Positions 21,901 through 34,390 of a stretch of DNA of 64,000 nt are shown piece after piece. The notes beneath the pieces were generated by a model, which saw nothing but the letters and a program-made list of their open reading frames with translations, had not been told where the DNA came from and made no database searches. Each line of letters opens with the position of its first letter. The stretch's first letter is position 1. The DNA is from Paramacrobiotus metropolitanus (Eukaryota; Tardigrada; Eutardigrada; Parachela; Macrobiotidae). The position numbers and the translations under genes were made by a program. The stretch is taken from assembly GCF_019649055.1 (NCBI RefSeq), contig NW_026570282.1:744001-808000 (forward strand), read 5' to 3'.

Positions 21901-24900
21901 CAATCCACATTGTCACAAACAATCAGGTAGAAATTTTGATTACCGATGTGTTTGATTTGTTATGTTATAAGTTTTCGCTATTATTACGTATTATTAAATT
22001 TAGCGTTTATGCTAAATTTTCTTTTTCCAACATAGTATGCCGTTTATTGCGCGGTATTTTTTTAAGTGGGCATAAGATATACTAAGCTTGCTCTGGCAGT
22101 GGTAGTCCTGTTGTGCTTGGCGTTTTGTGTTTCTTAACGATTTCAATTTTGTCATATTTTGTAGCTCGGTTTCACAACCAACCCGCTAGTGGCACGCAGC
22201 TCTGAGTATTGCACTGATCTGGCTCAAGTGGTGAACGCACCGGTCTTCCATGTCAACGCAAACGATCCGGAAGCTGTTCACTATGTTGCACAAGTGGCAG
22301 CATTATGGCGCGCGACATTCCATAAAGACGTTGTCATTGATCTGGTCCGTGAGAAGTGTCTAAGAACAAGGTCATCGTCATCTGTTTTTGACTGTTAATT
22401 ATATTATTATGCAGATTGGATTCCGGCGAAATGGGCATAACGAATTGGACGAGCCGCGTTTTACTCAGCCGGGGATGTATAAAATTATCGATCAGATGGA
22501 CCCAGTAACGGTTTCCTATACGAAGAAATTAATTGATAACGGCGTTATTGATGCTCATTATGCCGCAGTAAGTGCGCGGTCGACGAAGGGTGTTTGCGTC
22601 GTTTTTTCGTGTTGAGGATCGGACTAAGTCCGCCACTATCTGCAGGAGGAAACGAGCAAATACATCAAACGATGTGCTGAATCTTATCGGACAGCTCAGG
22701 GAATAACTGCTGTTCGCCATCGAGATTGGTTGGATTCTGAATGGGAAAACTGGCCCCCAACATCTTGTCAACCGTTCAATACCGGTGTAGATGAGGGAAT
22801 CCTTCATCGCATTGGCACCGTTTTTAGCGAGATACCTAAAGATTTCAACATCCATCAAGGTAGTAGAAGTTTGTATCATTTCAGCTGCTACCGATCAGAC
22901 ATCGATAGTTATGGTTGCCGGCATGATTTAGGCCCTAGGAACAACTGATACAGTGTACCATTAAAACCATTAAAAGTGAAATGCTGCACTACCATTAAAA
23001 GTGAAATGCTGTGATTACTACATATATGACACAGTGGTTCACAAATTGCACTCATGAGGGAAATATATAGGTTTGAATAAGGAAATCGTTGCAGGGTTCG
23101 GTTTGGGTTTCTTTTCACGTTCCTGATTTTTGTTTAACTAGCAGCTATTATTTGAGCCATGATTGCTTGATAATGTAGCTGTATAATGCTACTGTGTTTA
23201 GGCACAAAACGGATACTGGAGAACAGGCAAAAGTTACTCCAGAAACGGGTGGCTGATTGGGCGATGGGCGAGGCGTTGGCTTTTGGATCTCTTCTTTGCG
23301 AAGGCATTCATGTCCGGTTGAGTGGTCAGGATGTTGAACGTGGAACGTTTAGGTGACAGCTTTATGGCAATCCTAACGTTTTTGTTTTGTCTGCATCACA
23401 GCTATTTCTTTTAGCCATCGTCATCACGTACTGCATGATCAGGAACGCGACAAGGAAACGTACAGTCCTTTGGCGAATATCCGCCGCGGTCAGGCCGAAT
23501 ACACAGTTTGCAACAGCTCGCTGTCGGAGTACGGCGTGCTTGGTTTCGAGTTGGGATTCTCCATCACTGATCCCCATGCGCTGGTTTTATGGGAAGCACA
23601 ATTTGGGGATTTTTCGAATACCGCCCAGCCCGTCATTGATCAACTGATTAGCAGTGGGGAAGATAAATGGGTGCGCCAGGCTGGGATTGTCTTATTATTG
23701 CCGCATGGATACGAAGGAATGGTAAAATTTTGGAATTACAATGTAGTTTTTTGCTTTCGACCAGAAATTCTACGGCTATTTATGATATTTTTACAGTTAT
23801 CTTGTTACCGTTTTATGTTCGTTACCGACATTATTCGCTTTAATGGCAATGTATAATTTCGATAGGGACCGGAACATTCCAGTGCCCGTGTAGAGCGATG
23901 TTTGCAGTTATGCAGCGATGATCCTTATGACATGCTACTGGACTGCAGTCGAGAAGCAGTTCTGACCCAGTTGAGAAACACAAACTGGCAGGTTATGAAT
24001 CTGACGACTCCAGCCAACCTTTTCCACGCTCTTCGACGACAAGTGAAACTACCATTCCGGAAACCGCTTGTGATTATGACCCCTAAGAGCTTACTGCGCA
24101 AACCCGAAGCGCAGTCTAGTTTTGATGAATTCTTGCCATCCAGCGAATTTAAACGTATTTATCCTGACAAAACTGCTAGCAAACACTCAGACACGATTAA
24201 ACGCGTGGTGTTTTGTTCGGGAAAGCTGTTCTATGAATTGGATGCAGAAAGAACGAAAGCTGGACTGGAGAAGGATATAGCACTCATCAGAATCGAACAG
24301 GTGAGAATTTGAGTACCCTGCACAATTAAGTACAGTGTTGTAGTCGGTTGTACTTTTTCATCAGATTTATGCTGTGCACCTAACTAAATAAGTTAATTTC
24401 GACCAAATAAATGCTCTGTATTGTATAGAAGGTCGAAACAGAGTGGAAGAATACTGTACAAGTTGCCCTTGAAAGGCTGATGATGTTTTGGTGTTTTGGA
24501 CGATTTTCCTAGATCTGCCCTTTTCCGCATGATCTCATTAAGGAGCAGCTGAAGTTGTACCCTAGCGCACAAATCGTTTGGGCACAGGAAGAGCACAAGA
24601 ACGCAGGTGCATGGACATACATCCAACCCCGTCTGGATACGCTGCTCGGGCACGGGATGAACGACGAACGATCTGTACAGTAAGTCAGGTTTGGAAGTGC
24701 AGTACCGTAATGTGAGACAGATGGGCGGATACAACAAACCACCGTTATTTTTTAGATATATCGGAAGGGCTGTATCTGCTGCCACTGCTACGGGGAATAA
24801 AAAGCGACATGAGGTAAATTTGTGAAAATTATAAAACGGTATACGTTGCCTTGAACGCATAATTTGCAAAACCGAACACAAAAGGATACATGTGATACTC

Positions 24901-24967
24901 GTACTGATATTTTTGATTGCAGTCGGAACAAGCGAAAGTGATTCAGGAAGTTATGACATGGCTATGA
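18919..24967 (+). CDS. OGDH: 2-oxoglutarate dehydrogenase E1 component, mitochondrial
   Basis: Fourteen exons (18919-19116, 20361-20537, 20656-20752, 20968-21223, 21383-21926, 22165-22344, 22415-22567, 22646-22859, 23202-23352, 23415-23721, 23866-24300, 24513-24679, 24756-24813, 24923-24967) total 2982 nt, 993 residues, close to the usual ~1020. It is the thiamine-diphosphate E1 of the TCA-cycle 2-oxoglutarate dehydrogenase complex, decarboxylating 2-oxoglutarate and acylating the E2 lipoyl group in the matrix. Evidence: a basic presequence ([19 protein letters not shown]), the N-terminal block [31 protein letters not shown] (around 291), [59 protein letters not shown], and the C-terminal YIGR with ATGNKK. 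Start chosen as the first Met of the presequence. Oddities: donor GTTCGG after exon 2 and donor GTCCGT after exon 6; the latter is needed to keep frame although a stronger GTGAGA lies 4 nt downstream. Intron 1 is long (1.2 kb). Confidence 0.97.
22964..23011. repeat. Short tandem duplication in an OGDH intron
   Basis: ACCATTAAAAGTGAAATGCTG occurs twice within about 47 nt inside intron 8. Likely slippage, no function inferred. Confidence 0.6.
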
Positions 24968-25512
24968 AGGCGTTAATTTCCGGTGCTTACACCTGCGAGG
25001 CAGCTTGGCTGTGGATCTTCTTAAAGATGTTTGTGTGCGGGCAGTTGTTTCTAGCTTTGGAAAAGACATATTCTTTGCTTTCATCGCAGGTGGTTAATGA
25101 TCTTTATTTTTATGATGCAGAAAGGCTGTGATGGGAATTTTGCAGAAAGGTACAGAAGTATGCTTTGAATTTTTGAAATTTCGCTATTCGGCTATGTGCT
25201 GCGCTTTTCTTTCGCCACACTCTGTGACCAAAATTGATGGCTTTATTTTTATAGTGTAAAACAAGATTATTGTGAGCTTAGTTTTCTGGAAGACTTTTCT
25301 GTTACCATTAAAATACTTTCTGCGAAATCGAACGCCAAAGTACCTTGAGCGAGCGATTTCCTTGCATATAATTTACTGAGTAAATCTTTAGGCTTTTTTT
25401 AGAGTACACTCTGATAATATTCGTCGATTCATTACCAGCACAAATAAGCACACGGCTTTTTTAACTGTCAAGCGTAAATAATGGCAAACTTTAGTAACCA
25501 ATATTAACGGAA
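24968..25512. other. Convergent intergenic region OGDH / LysM homologue A
   Basis: Holds the 3' flanks of two convergent genes. No further coding sequence and no clear AATAAA pair seen. Confidence 0.45.
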
Positions 25513-27145
25513 TTAGCTACTTGACATGGCTTTCTGGAGCCAGTCCCAGTTTGATTTGTGACGGAGGTCGACGAAAATGTAATCATGTCCAAACTTTTCC
25601 ATTGCACATCTACAAAAACGCAAAAACAATGAATAATGACATGACATGACTAGCCCCATAATTACAAACAAGCCGCCAATAAATATTGCCTTCAAAGTAG
25701 ACGGTTTTCCTGAGAAAACAGTATTTGTGCAAATTGTGCAGGGTTTCGGCAAGTGGAACATACCCTCCTGCAGTAGCCACCCCGATACCGATTACGTAAT
25801 AATGGTTTAGCTGCCGGTCGAACTGAATAAGCGGTGCGCCGTTACCGGTGCGGCATACATCGTAGTACCATTCGTCCGGATCCATCACGGTGCAGATCAT
25901 GTCGTCAGCCAGGTAAAAGTCTGCAAATCCTTTTGCCCAAAATAATTCCCGACATTTATGTCCTTGCACCGGATTGACTTTATTGTGTTTTTGAACCACA
26001 GTATCCGTTTCTGTTATAAGGTCACAGTTACCGAAAGGAAAGTGTAAATCATCTTGCGTGCGCCGTATTAAAGAACCATAAACTGAATGTAATTAGAAGC
26101 TTTAGATGTATTAAATTTTTGAGAGGTAAGATAGAGAATTCTTACTGTTTTCTGCTTCGGTTCCGTTCTCCATAATGTATTTTTGAGACCATGGGTTCAT
26201 CATAACGACATAAAAGCTATCGACTAAATCTTCTGCACCGGCCTGTACGGCGGCTGGATCAGTCGGCAACCTGATTTCCTTTCCAGTGCGGTTAAATTGC
26301 GCCTTTTGTTCTAATGTCAATATGGCAACGTTGTGGGAATTCCCGGTCGCCTGTGGTTTATACAGCGGGTGAACAGCGATTTTGCTGACGATGTTCCTTT
26401 TGTCCACCATCTGCCCCAGTCGCTTAGACTTCCGCTGGATGACTGTGGTACTATTAGGTTGCAATCCGGCTACACAGTTTGCGCTGGTGATGACGGTGTC
26501 TGCGGTGATGAATGTTCCGGTACACTGCTGGCTCTGAGTGGACATGCGAGCCGTTGTCTCGATGGATGCAACGCGAGACCAGTGGTAGAGGTCAGCACCA
26601 TATTCGTCAGAATTTAAAATGAGATCATCCGCACCTTCGGGACTACGTACCGGTGGTTTTTCTCGGTTGGCTGCTTTTGACGTTGTTTCTGTAGTTTTAA
26701 GTGATAAAAAGGGATATAAAGCACAATGAAATTGAGTGCATCTTTTTAAAAAAAATTGGAAAAACCCGGAGAAAATGCGAACAAAACTATGTGAGCAATT
26801 CAATGTCCAATAAAAAAACTAAGCTGGGACTTGCTTGTACCGTTGTACATATGATTGTATATGAAGTACAACGTATTACGTACCTACAGCTTGAACGCAT
26901 AACATTTGACCAGGAATGAGAAGGTCTAGGTTGTCCTGAGGATTGAGCAGCTGGAGTTGATGTTTGCGTAGACCGTACGGTTGCAAGGTCCACATGGTTT
27001 CGTTGACCGGGTCGGTTACCACATGGTAACGCGCGCATGTCTGGTAGGATGATTTAGGGTTACTCTCATTATCAGTGTCCTGTTCCGCACAAACACAACC
27101 CAGAATGCCAGATGACAGCAATATTATTATACAAAAAGCCAGCAT
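25513..27145 (-). CDS. LysM domain plus inactive serine-protease homologue (copy A), 382 aa
   Basis: Exons 26884-27145, 26146-26688, 25764-26010 and 25513-25609 sum to 1149 nt. A signal peptide (MLAFCIIILLSSGILGCVCA) is followed by a LysM module at about 36-85, from CARYHVV to IPGQMLCVQ, and then a chymotrypsin-fold domain. All three catalytic positions are lost: TAAHC is replaced by TSANC, the Asp region reads SHNVAILTLE instead of NDIALL, and GDSGGP is replaced by TGNGAPL. It is therefore a secreted, non-catalytic serine-protease homologue. LysM binds GlcNAc polymers such as chitin or peptidoglycan; arthropod protease homologues act as cofactors in melanisation or clotting. A role in recognising chitin or bacteria is inferred. 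Copy B lies directly upstream in the same orientation and has the same layout. Confidence 0.85.
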
Positions 27146-27842
27146 TGCAACCTTTTTCTTCCTTTTAAGTCTGATATTTTTCTTAGCTTTTAAGCAAGAC
27201 GTCCTGTAGCAAAATATGTAGTAGCAGGGGTCGGCGCAGCAACGGTGTGTTGTGCACATTCAAAAAACTACCGGACAAAATACGAACCGTATAACAACTC
27301 CATACATGTTATCGACTTGTCGTATAATATTATGTTGTACATGCATTGTAGCCTGACCGTGTTGGACGATCCCAGCAGCTTCCGTTAATTTAAGCTGCTT
27401 TACCAGTTAGTTCCGGATGTGACCGAAAAAAAAACAAAAACTTGCTTCTGGCTGTCGTTTTCTCACCATATACAGATACGTTCCATGCTAAAAAATTAAC
27501 GAAAAACCAAGGGCGTGTAGTATAGTCAGTTAACACCCGCGATTTTGCTTATTTCATAATTACGCACTCGGATCTCGTTGCCTCTAAGTTTGTTATGACC
27601 GTATATAAAAGTTTCATACTAGTACAGTATGTAAATACTCAACTAACTCAAGTGAGCAAAACACAGATCAAAAGTTAGTTTTTTTCGAGTACAGTTTCGA
27701 AACACAATCTGAGTTTGTTTCACGCAGTTTATTTTATGCAAAAAAACAAAATAGCCGTTTACTTAATGCAGCAAAACAAGTCGTTCAGTGATTAATATTG
27801 CTGATTAACATCAGCTGAAAAAACACAGAGCACTCCAAGCGG
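27146..27842. other. Intergenic between the two LysM-protease homologues
   Basis: About 700 bp containing the copy A promoter. A TATATAAAA-like sequence near 27602-27610 is on the plus strand and does not suit copy A. Nothing else recognised. Confidence 0.4.
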
Positions 27843-29807
27843 TTAAATGTTCTGGTTAATCCAACTAATGTGCTTTTTCACATCCACCAGCGGAACTTGT
27901 CCATTCCAGCAGCGATTCGTCCAGGTGAGAATGCCGGTTAATGTGAAGTCTTGGGAATTCGAATCATAAGCGTAGAATGGAGCACCGTTGCTGCTCTGCG
28001 CACAAGGAGGTAACTCAGGTAAGTTTAATTCTCAAACTTCGATTTCGTGTGACACAGTGACCCAAAGTTTGTATAAGGTTATATAAACAAAGAATCAACA
28101 ACGAAAACTTCTCCTTACAACGCAAATGTTGGTTTCATGCAAAGTGTTCCCACTATCTGCACACATCAGAGTATCCTGCTCGCCGCCCCAACCATTTTTT
28201 CCTACAACCATGTGCAGCAGAGGCTTGCACAACTTGTTGTCCAGCAGTTTCCATTTCCATGGAACAACGATATTGCGTTTGTCTAATAACAGGCAATACT
28301 TGTATTAGCAAAAACATTATTGTTGAGAACGGGAACGTTAGTTGTGGTTTATTAAAACAATTTATGTTGAAAGGCTGCTTACCGACTTGTAACAGAAAAC
28401 CGTCAAGGGTATAGTTTGCCACACCCAGGCCATCCCATGCGCCCATTGTCACAATGCTTTGCTGGCACACCGGTAGATCACCTTCCTTGGGCATTTTCGC
28501 CACAAGTGCTCCGTTGTTTGCGCTTCCATTTGCGGTCTGTTCCATAACGACCAGGCCTAGATCGTTAGCCCGTTGCGCAGGGTCGAACTGTGGGTGGGAG
28601 ATGATTTTCGTGACCTTTCGGTAAGACAACCTATAGGAATTTTCCTCTGCCCCAGCATACAGTCCCACTTGGTAGTTTTGAGGAACCGGGATTTTGCATT
28701 CGATTCCATTCAGTCCAGGTAGACAGGTGTGCCTAGTAAAATCCGATAATTACAATTCTTCGATTTGGACGTCAATGACAAAGCGTAGAAGTACGGATAT
28801 TATCTGTACGGTACGTACAGACAATAGTCAGGTAATAAATATTTTGAATAAAGCGCTCGTATTGTACTCCTTAATATTATAATTATTTTTGTACAAACAC
28901 TATCAAGCAGGTCATGGAAGTGAGAACCACGTCTCGTGAAATGAGAACGCCCGAGCAGAATCCATAGGGATCATCCTTATCCAGTCCCAGTCCTTGAGCA
29001 CTTGATTTAGGACTAACAAGATCTATTCTGATAAGTGCCTGCTGACGTATCAGCTTCTCGTCCAATGAGTCATTTCCGCCTTAATGTACAACAATAGAAC
29101 AACATTATTATGACTTACATTATATACATAAACGGGAAATTACAATTAAAGCTGCTTATATGCTCCGCCGAAAAAGACGACGTCGTTAAAAAATACCAAA
29201 GCACAATGCAGTATCAAGTTTAAGTTATGATTGCTGATAGGTTTCGATTTTGTTTGTTGCATATTTATTTCATTGGTGTAATTAAACTATAAAAACAAAA
29301 CTCACCAGCTATTCGGCAGTTTTGCTCTGGCACATCTGTAAATATAAATTATTTAAAGCCAGAAACAGGAATTTGATTTGTAAATGATGTAACTAACTTG
29401 GTTAATTATGTGTTCACGAAATGTTCAAAAATAACAGGGAAAGGTGCGCATGTCCCTTCCCTAATTGTTACACGATTTTTATGCCGCATAACAGCACACG
29501 GTACTGTATTTACAAATTTGTTAGCTAAAGTGTGAATCGGATGGTACTGGTACGTAGAATACTGTACAGTACCTTTGGCAACGCACACCATTCGACCTGC
29601 GACAAAACTGGACATGCCACCATAAAACAATTCATTGGCTAAGAGCTCTTTCTCGGTGAAGCCGTAGTGTCGGGCGATGGATGCGGGTGTGTCGCTTTTT
29701 TGGATTATGTGAAACTTCCGGCATAACTGGTCGTTAGCCGTCGTAACAGCCCAGCACAAACATAGCAGCAAAATTATGGATCCCATGATATTTTGAGTCT
29801 CGAGCAT
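27843..29807 (-). CDS. LysM domain plus inactive serine-protease homologue (copy B)
   Basis: Exons approximately 29573-29807, 29306-29335, about 28911-29079, 28383 to about 28728, 28154-28282 and 27843-27995. The signal peptide (MGSIILLLCLCWAVTTA, possibly preceded by 7 residues) and LysM module (CRKFHIIQKSDTPASIARHY to AGRMVCVAK) precede a protease-like domain. That domain starts CRIAGGN, echoing the R-IVGG activation site. Catalytic His is Met (TSMTC), Asp is kept (ANDLGLVV), and Ser is Asn (DSSNGAPF), so it is inactive. Other trypsin landmarks are the GWGG block and the C-terminal WINQNI. The exon 3/4 border is irregular: no GT-AG choice keeps frame, and the sequence ACCTG occurs at both edges. 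That is either a non-canonical intron, a missed micro-exon, or a disabling change. Layout and intron phases match copy A, so the pair arose by tandem duplication. Confidence 0.78.
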
Positions 29808-30670
29808 TTTTATTTGAAATCGCTATAATCCTTACAACAGATTCAATGTCACTATTATTTAACCAGTTGGCCAAAAGTGTTTTATGGCACAAACAAGTTT
29901 TAAACATTCTGTGTAGTTTGTTCTTGTTCACAGTTAACATAAACTGCGCCGTATCTTGTAGGTACGTACAGTATATCTATATACCTACATACATGAGCAT
30001 TCCCTCGGGCCCATAATTGTACAACAACCTTGCTGTAAAAACGGCAGTGTACCGAAATTCGGCTTGCATCTTGTATTTATTTCTACCGTACTGCAGTAGA
30101 AAAAAGTTTTTGAACTACCGGATATGACAATTTAAATATTTTCCTATTTAGGGTCGAGTAATACCGTTATATCTGAATAATGCGGGTGAAAACGTACAGT
30201 ACAAGATAGCACATGCGTTTTTTACTACAACAGCGAACTTTATTCAGTATGTACAACATTAAACAAACTAGCCTTTTTCGAAAAAGAGCACTGAACAGTA
30301 GAAATATCTGCTTTGTGAAACAAGTTACCACTGGACGGCAGGTAAATTTTAAGTTTGCAATATCTTTGCCGGGTGTGATCTCCGCTTCAATTTGTAAGCC
30401 CTCTTCCATATATCGACAAGACACACTGTGGAATGAAATCTGCAATTTGAGAAGGCAAAAAAGAGATAATGGCGTGCTGAATGCATACCTAAGATTATTA
30501 GAGATACGTTCACATATTCGGGATTCTTGTTCGTGGTAGCTAATACAGTAGTTTTTGTATTTCATGCGCTGTCAAACTTCCACGATAGGGTCAACGATAT
30601 TGGATTATATTTTTTAGCTGTGTATAGGTTTTTAAAAACATTTCTGGAAGCATAGAAAATCATTTAACAT
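29808..30670. other. Intergenic, no gene supported
   Basis: Lies between the 5' end of LysM homologue B and the 3' end of otopetrin. Open frames at 30167-30565 (minus) and 30213-30539 (plus) overlap each other and lack domains. Confidence 0.45.
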
Positions 30671-33600
30671 TTATCGGCGCGCGCCACTCGAACCAGTAAA
30701 AGTCTGCTCGTAACTGTAAAAACATGGTTGGAAGCATTCTCGTAATCCCGTTTTTATGGTTACATGTGTAACTAGCATTTTCACACTTCACGACAGCAAT
30801 TTGTTAAGCTTCTTTATAATTATAAGATTTACATAGTATGTTCTAAAAATTTACTGGAACTGCAAAACTTTCCCATACCGATCAGAGATTAATTAAACAC
30901 ATTAATTATATATATGACTTCAGCATACCAGTAAGACTTCGTATCTTACCGGAAGAAGATTACCAGAGGCACTGAAAGATGTAGCAAAACCGCCCATCTG
31001 CAAAAAGTTATGTGGACTTTAGGCATGCAGTGTAGTGCATGTGCATATGCGCTCTGTAATACTGATCATAATGACTTTATTCGCAACAGCTACGTACTGC
31101 TCTTCTCCAAAATATTCTTTTTGGGTCGGACTGGAATCCGTCCTTAAAAGGCAAAACACCTACAACAAAAATGTGTATTCTTTGTTGCTCGAAGTACGAA
31201 CTACCAAGAAATTTTTAATTTGTTATGGGTCTATAGATACAGATAGCTCCCAAGTAACACTTACGTCCACAGCCCACAGAGCGAAATTCACCAAAATTAA
31301 AAATGTTAGCGCTTCCCGACCGGGTTTTCTGTAATTTGCCACTCCAGGATCACTTCCAATGCACCGCTTCCCAGTGCCAATAATAAAAACGGTTTGAACC
31401 GTGGCCTCCAGCAGGATCAGCAAAGTTGCTGTTACGGAAAGCGCATCTCGGAGTGTGTCGACCATATAGGAGCCCATTAAGGAAACCACGGAATACGTAT
31501 AAACGCCGATCTTAAATTTAAACAATCGAGTTGATAATTTTAGCCCATATTTTTAGCTTTGCAGAATTGTCCTGTTTTTAAATTGCAGCCTAATCGAAAT
31601 CGATGGATATGTAGTATTGGTCAGTTATCGAAGCAAAGGAAAAGCGGAAATACAATGAAATTCCCAGGTTACCATGCAGATCATAAGGAGAGCATTTTCC
31701 AGATTCGATTCGGCTGTTTCGGTCTTGTCTTGTCGAGGTCGAAGTTTTTTGATAAATATAACCATGCAGTACAGTGCTGTCAAGAATCCCAAGGCATTTA
31801 GCGTAATTTCCATTATCTGGAAAGTCATCACTGCCACACCGGACAGTTCCTTTTCTTCAGAGTATACAAAATAAATGATTATGCCTACAACTGACAGGAT
31901 GCCGGTAGTGATGCCAGAAAATAGTCCTTTTGTAGCCTGATCACAGTCCACGGAGTATCGGAACAACTGGCTTTGCGATTCGTGTGAATGGTATAGCGGA
32001 TGGCTGGAAACTTCCTGTTGGGCAGCTATATTAGGGGAGCCGATGACCTTCCACATCGTAATAAGAACACCAGCTGTTATAAGCGCGTACCTATCACATA
32101 TATACAACATGTTATCTTCAGAATTCTTAGTAGTCCTGCAGCTCCTGAAATGCAAAGAACCTAAACGTATCACTTACTCGATTATACAGGGATACAGGAA
32201 AATTGAGGCTTTATCCAACATGTCTTTCATCAAGGATTCCTCATTCACGCACAACGGCGCACCTGTTCAGAAGTTTAAATTTAATAACAGAAACTGCACC
32301 ATGAACCTAACAGAAATTGCGATAAATTACTTGTACAACAATTAAAACCTACTGAATAAAGATCGATGTAATTCTAACGACTGAAACTGGAGCATGGGAA
32401 TTGGTTATAGTTTGAAGTACGTCGCTTTTTTCGGTCAATAATTTTTACGTACGGTAATTTGGACCACTTCCGCTTTCGGCCAGTGCTTCCAAGCCCATTT
32501 CTGTAATGTTGTGCCTCTTTTCCGCAATTAGTTTAATTTCGTGCTGTGTTTCGTCAATTAAAATCCGTATCCAAAGACAAAAATCCGTAGCGGCTAAGTG
32601 AATCATTCCAAACCAGCAGACAGCCCGGTACCGATAATCGGTAATACTTAACTGCAACAGAATTAAAAGCACATAATACATACATAATACATACATACAT
32701 ACAACAGGTTCCACATTTTGTAAACACTTCAGAAAGAAAAAAACTTGAATAAGCGTAAAAATGCTAACAGAGTAGAAGTTGCTATCAACTGTCCACTATA
32801 TAGTATGAACAACGAACGCTGCCGTTCCACAAAGCCCATAATAATAAAGCAACTTTGCCTGAACTTGTACTGCTACATTAAAATAACACATAGGTAGGTT
32901 CACCTTTGATGTGCGAAAGATGAAGTACAATTGCATCATCAGGTAGACGGTGAAACAACATGGCTGCATGGCCATGACGATATTGAAACAGGACTCATTT
33001 TCAGCAAACACTCCTATCTCCAAACTCGTGTATATGAGCGATCCAACAGCAAAAATCAGCGCTCCCATTTTCATATAAAAGCTGGAGCTATCAGTTTCCG
33101 TATGGAAAATTTTGTCGGGCGGAGTTTCGCTGGCAATATACTGATCCGTTGTGCTGGGAAACTCATTTTGACGCTTATGAAGCGATGTTGTTGGAATGTC
33201 ATATAAATGGTTGTTGTCCGTAACAGAAGAAGCCTCGCCCAGGGAATTCTGCCGTACTGGAAAATTTTTGTGAGCATGTTCGGGTTTCTTTTTTGGTTTC
33301 CGGAACAGAAATGCGATGGAGAATAACAGGAAGCAGATTCCGGAGATAAGCATTGCACAATCAAACCACTATAAACCGAAGATAAATTGAGTGATTATAA
33401 GTGTATTAACAATACAAAAACCGGTCTAGCCACAATAAATTGTTTTACTCGAGCATGGGTAGCATCAACGTTGTGTGTCAAATGTGCTGTCAGTGTAAGG
33501 CACACCGCCGTAATTGCCACTAGAATCCCATACAAAGCGCTGGCGTGTCTGAATATGCCGATACTGGAAAACAAATTGTTAATGCTTTTATTGCAATTTA

Positions 33601-33922
33601 AACATTTTATAAACGGGAATTAATTTTAGCTGCAAATGCCCAACAGGTTGTGTATTACAAGGGGCCTATTGAAAGCTTTTCTGGCTACGCTATATAGCAT
33701 CCACATAAATTATACCTTTAATGAAAATAATTCCAATTGGCTTTAGGTTGTTTAAGCATCAGAAGCTTACCTGTGCGGATGACCTTTTACGTCGGTAACG
33801 CATAACCTGCAAGTGCAGGTTCCAGGTTTGACAATGTTTATTGAACGGTTGGTTGCGTCACTGAAGCGATCAGTAGGTCGGATGGTGTGCATTTCTAAAT
33901 TACTACTAGAAGGTTTGTGCAT
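30671..33922 (-). CDS. Otopetrin family proton channel
   Basis: Exons with matching phases: 33771 upward (N-terminal), 33422-33563, 32904-33368, 32453-32651, 32178-32262, 31673-32090, 31265-31510, 31098-31159, 30950-30997 and 30671-30713. Otopetrins are multi-pass membrane proteins (12 helices in the family) that conduct protons and underlie acid sensing. Family signatures are the block FYMKMGALIFAVGSLIYTSL, then MMQLYFIF, then WFGMIHLAATDFCLWIRIL followed by DETQHEI, DMLDKASIFLYPCIIEY, IGVYTYSVVSLMGSY, YRKPGREALTFLILVNFALW, and the ending WAVLLHLSVPLVIFFR. A long polar cytoplasmic loop separates helices 2 and 3. The N-terminus is unsure: the start given is the first in-frame Met of exon 2. 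An upstream frame at 34269-34390 (MIDNRYFSDSGPLYDFP) would fit as exon 1 except that its phase is off by one. Confidence 0.92.
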
Positions 33923-34390
33923 TGCGGGCAATGCGGGGTATGTTTTACAGGCATCCCAATCGGCGGAAAGGGTGCTGCTGCTTCCACTATGAATGCCGAA
34001 TCTGTGTTCGGAAGCATTATAATATACAGCTGCTTTTTATATGAAAGTAGTTAACATTCTCAACTGGAAACTGGGAAAGATATAGATGCAAATTCGACAG
34101 AGAAGTTACTGAAACAACAAATTCTTTACTTTACTTTGATCTTTATATCCAAATGGCCATAAATAAATAAGTTCCAGTATACGTATAGAAAGCTTATTAA
34201 TACTAGTTTGCTTTAAGTACAGGTACATAATTATTAGCATTAAAAAATTTATAATACCATTTGCTTACTTTTGCGTCGGTTCCGTTGCCGAAAGGCGGCT
34301 TCTGGCGATCTGCGAGGAATAAGGAGCACGGCTGTTTTTGGGAAAATCGTACAGAGGGCCAGAATCAGAAAAATAGCGATTGTCGATCAT

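Noticed and set aside
30167-30565. 132-codon minus-strand frame and the overlapping plus-strand frame
   Set aside because: They overlap each other, have no domain and no phase-matched partner exons.
34269-34390. Candidate otopetrin exon 1 (MIDNRYFSDSGPLYDFP)
   Set aside because: Good start and donor, but joining to the next exon is out of phase by one with every acceptor I could find, so it was left out of the model.
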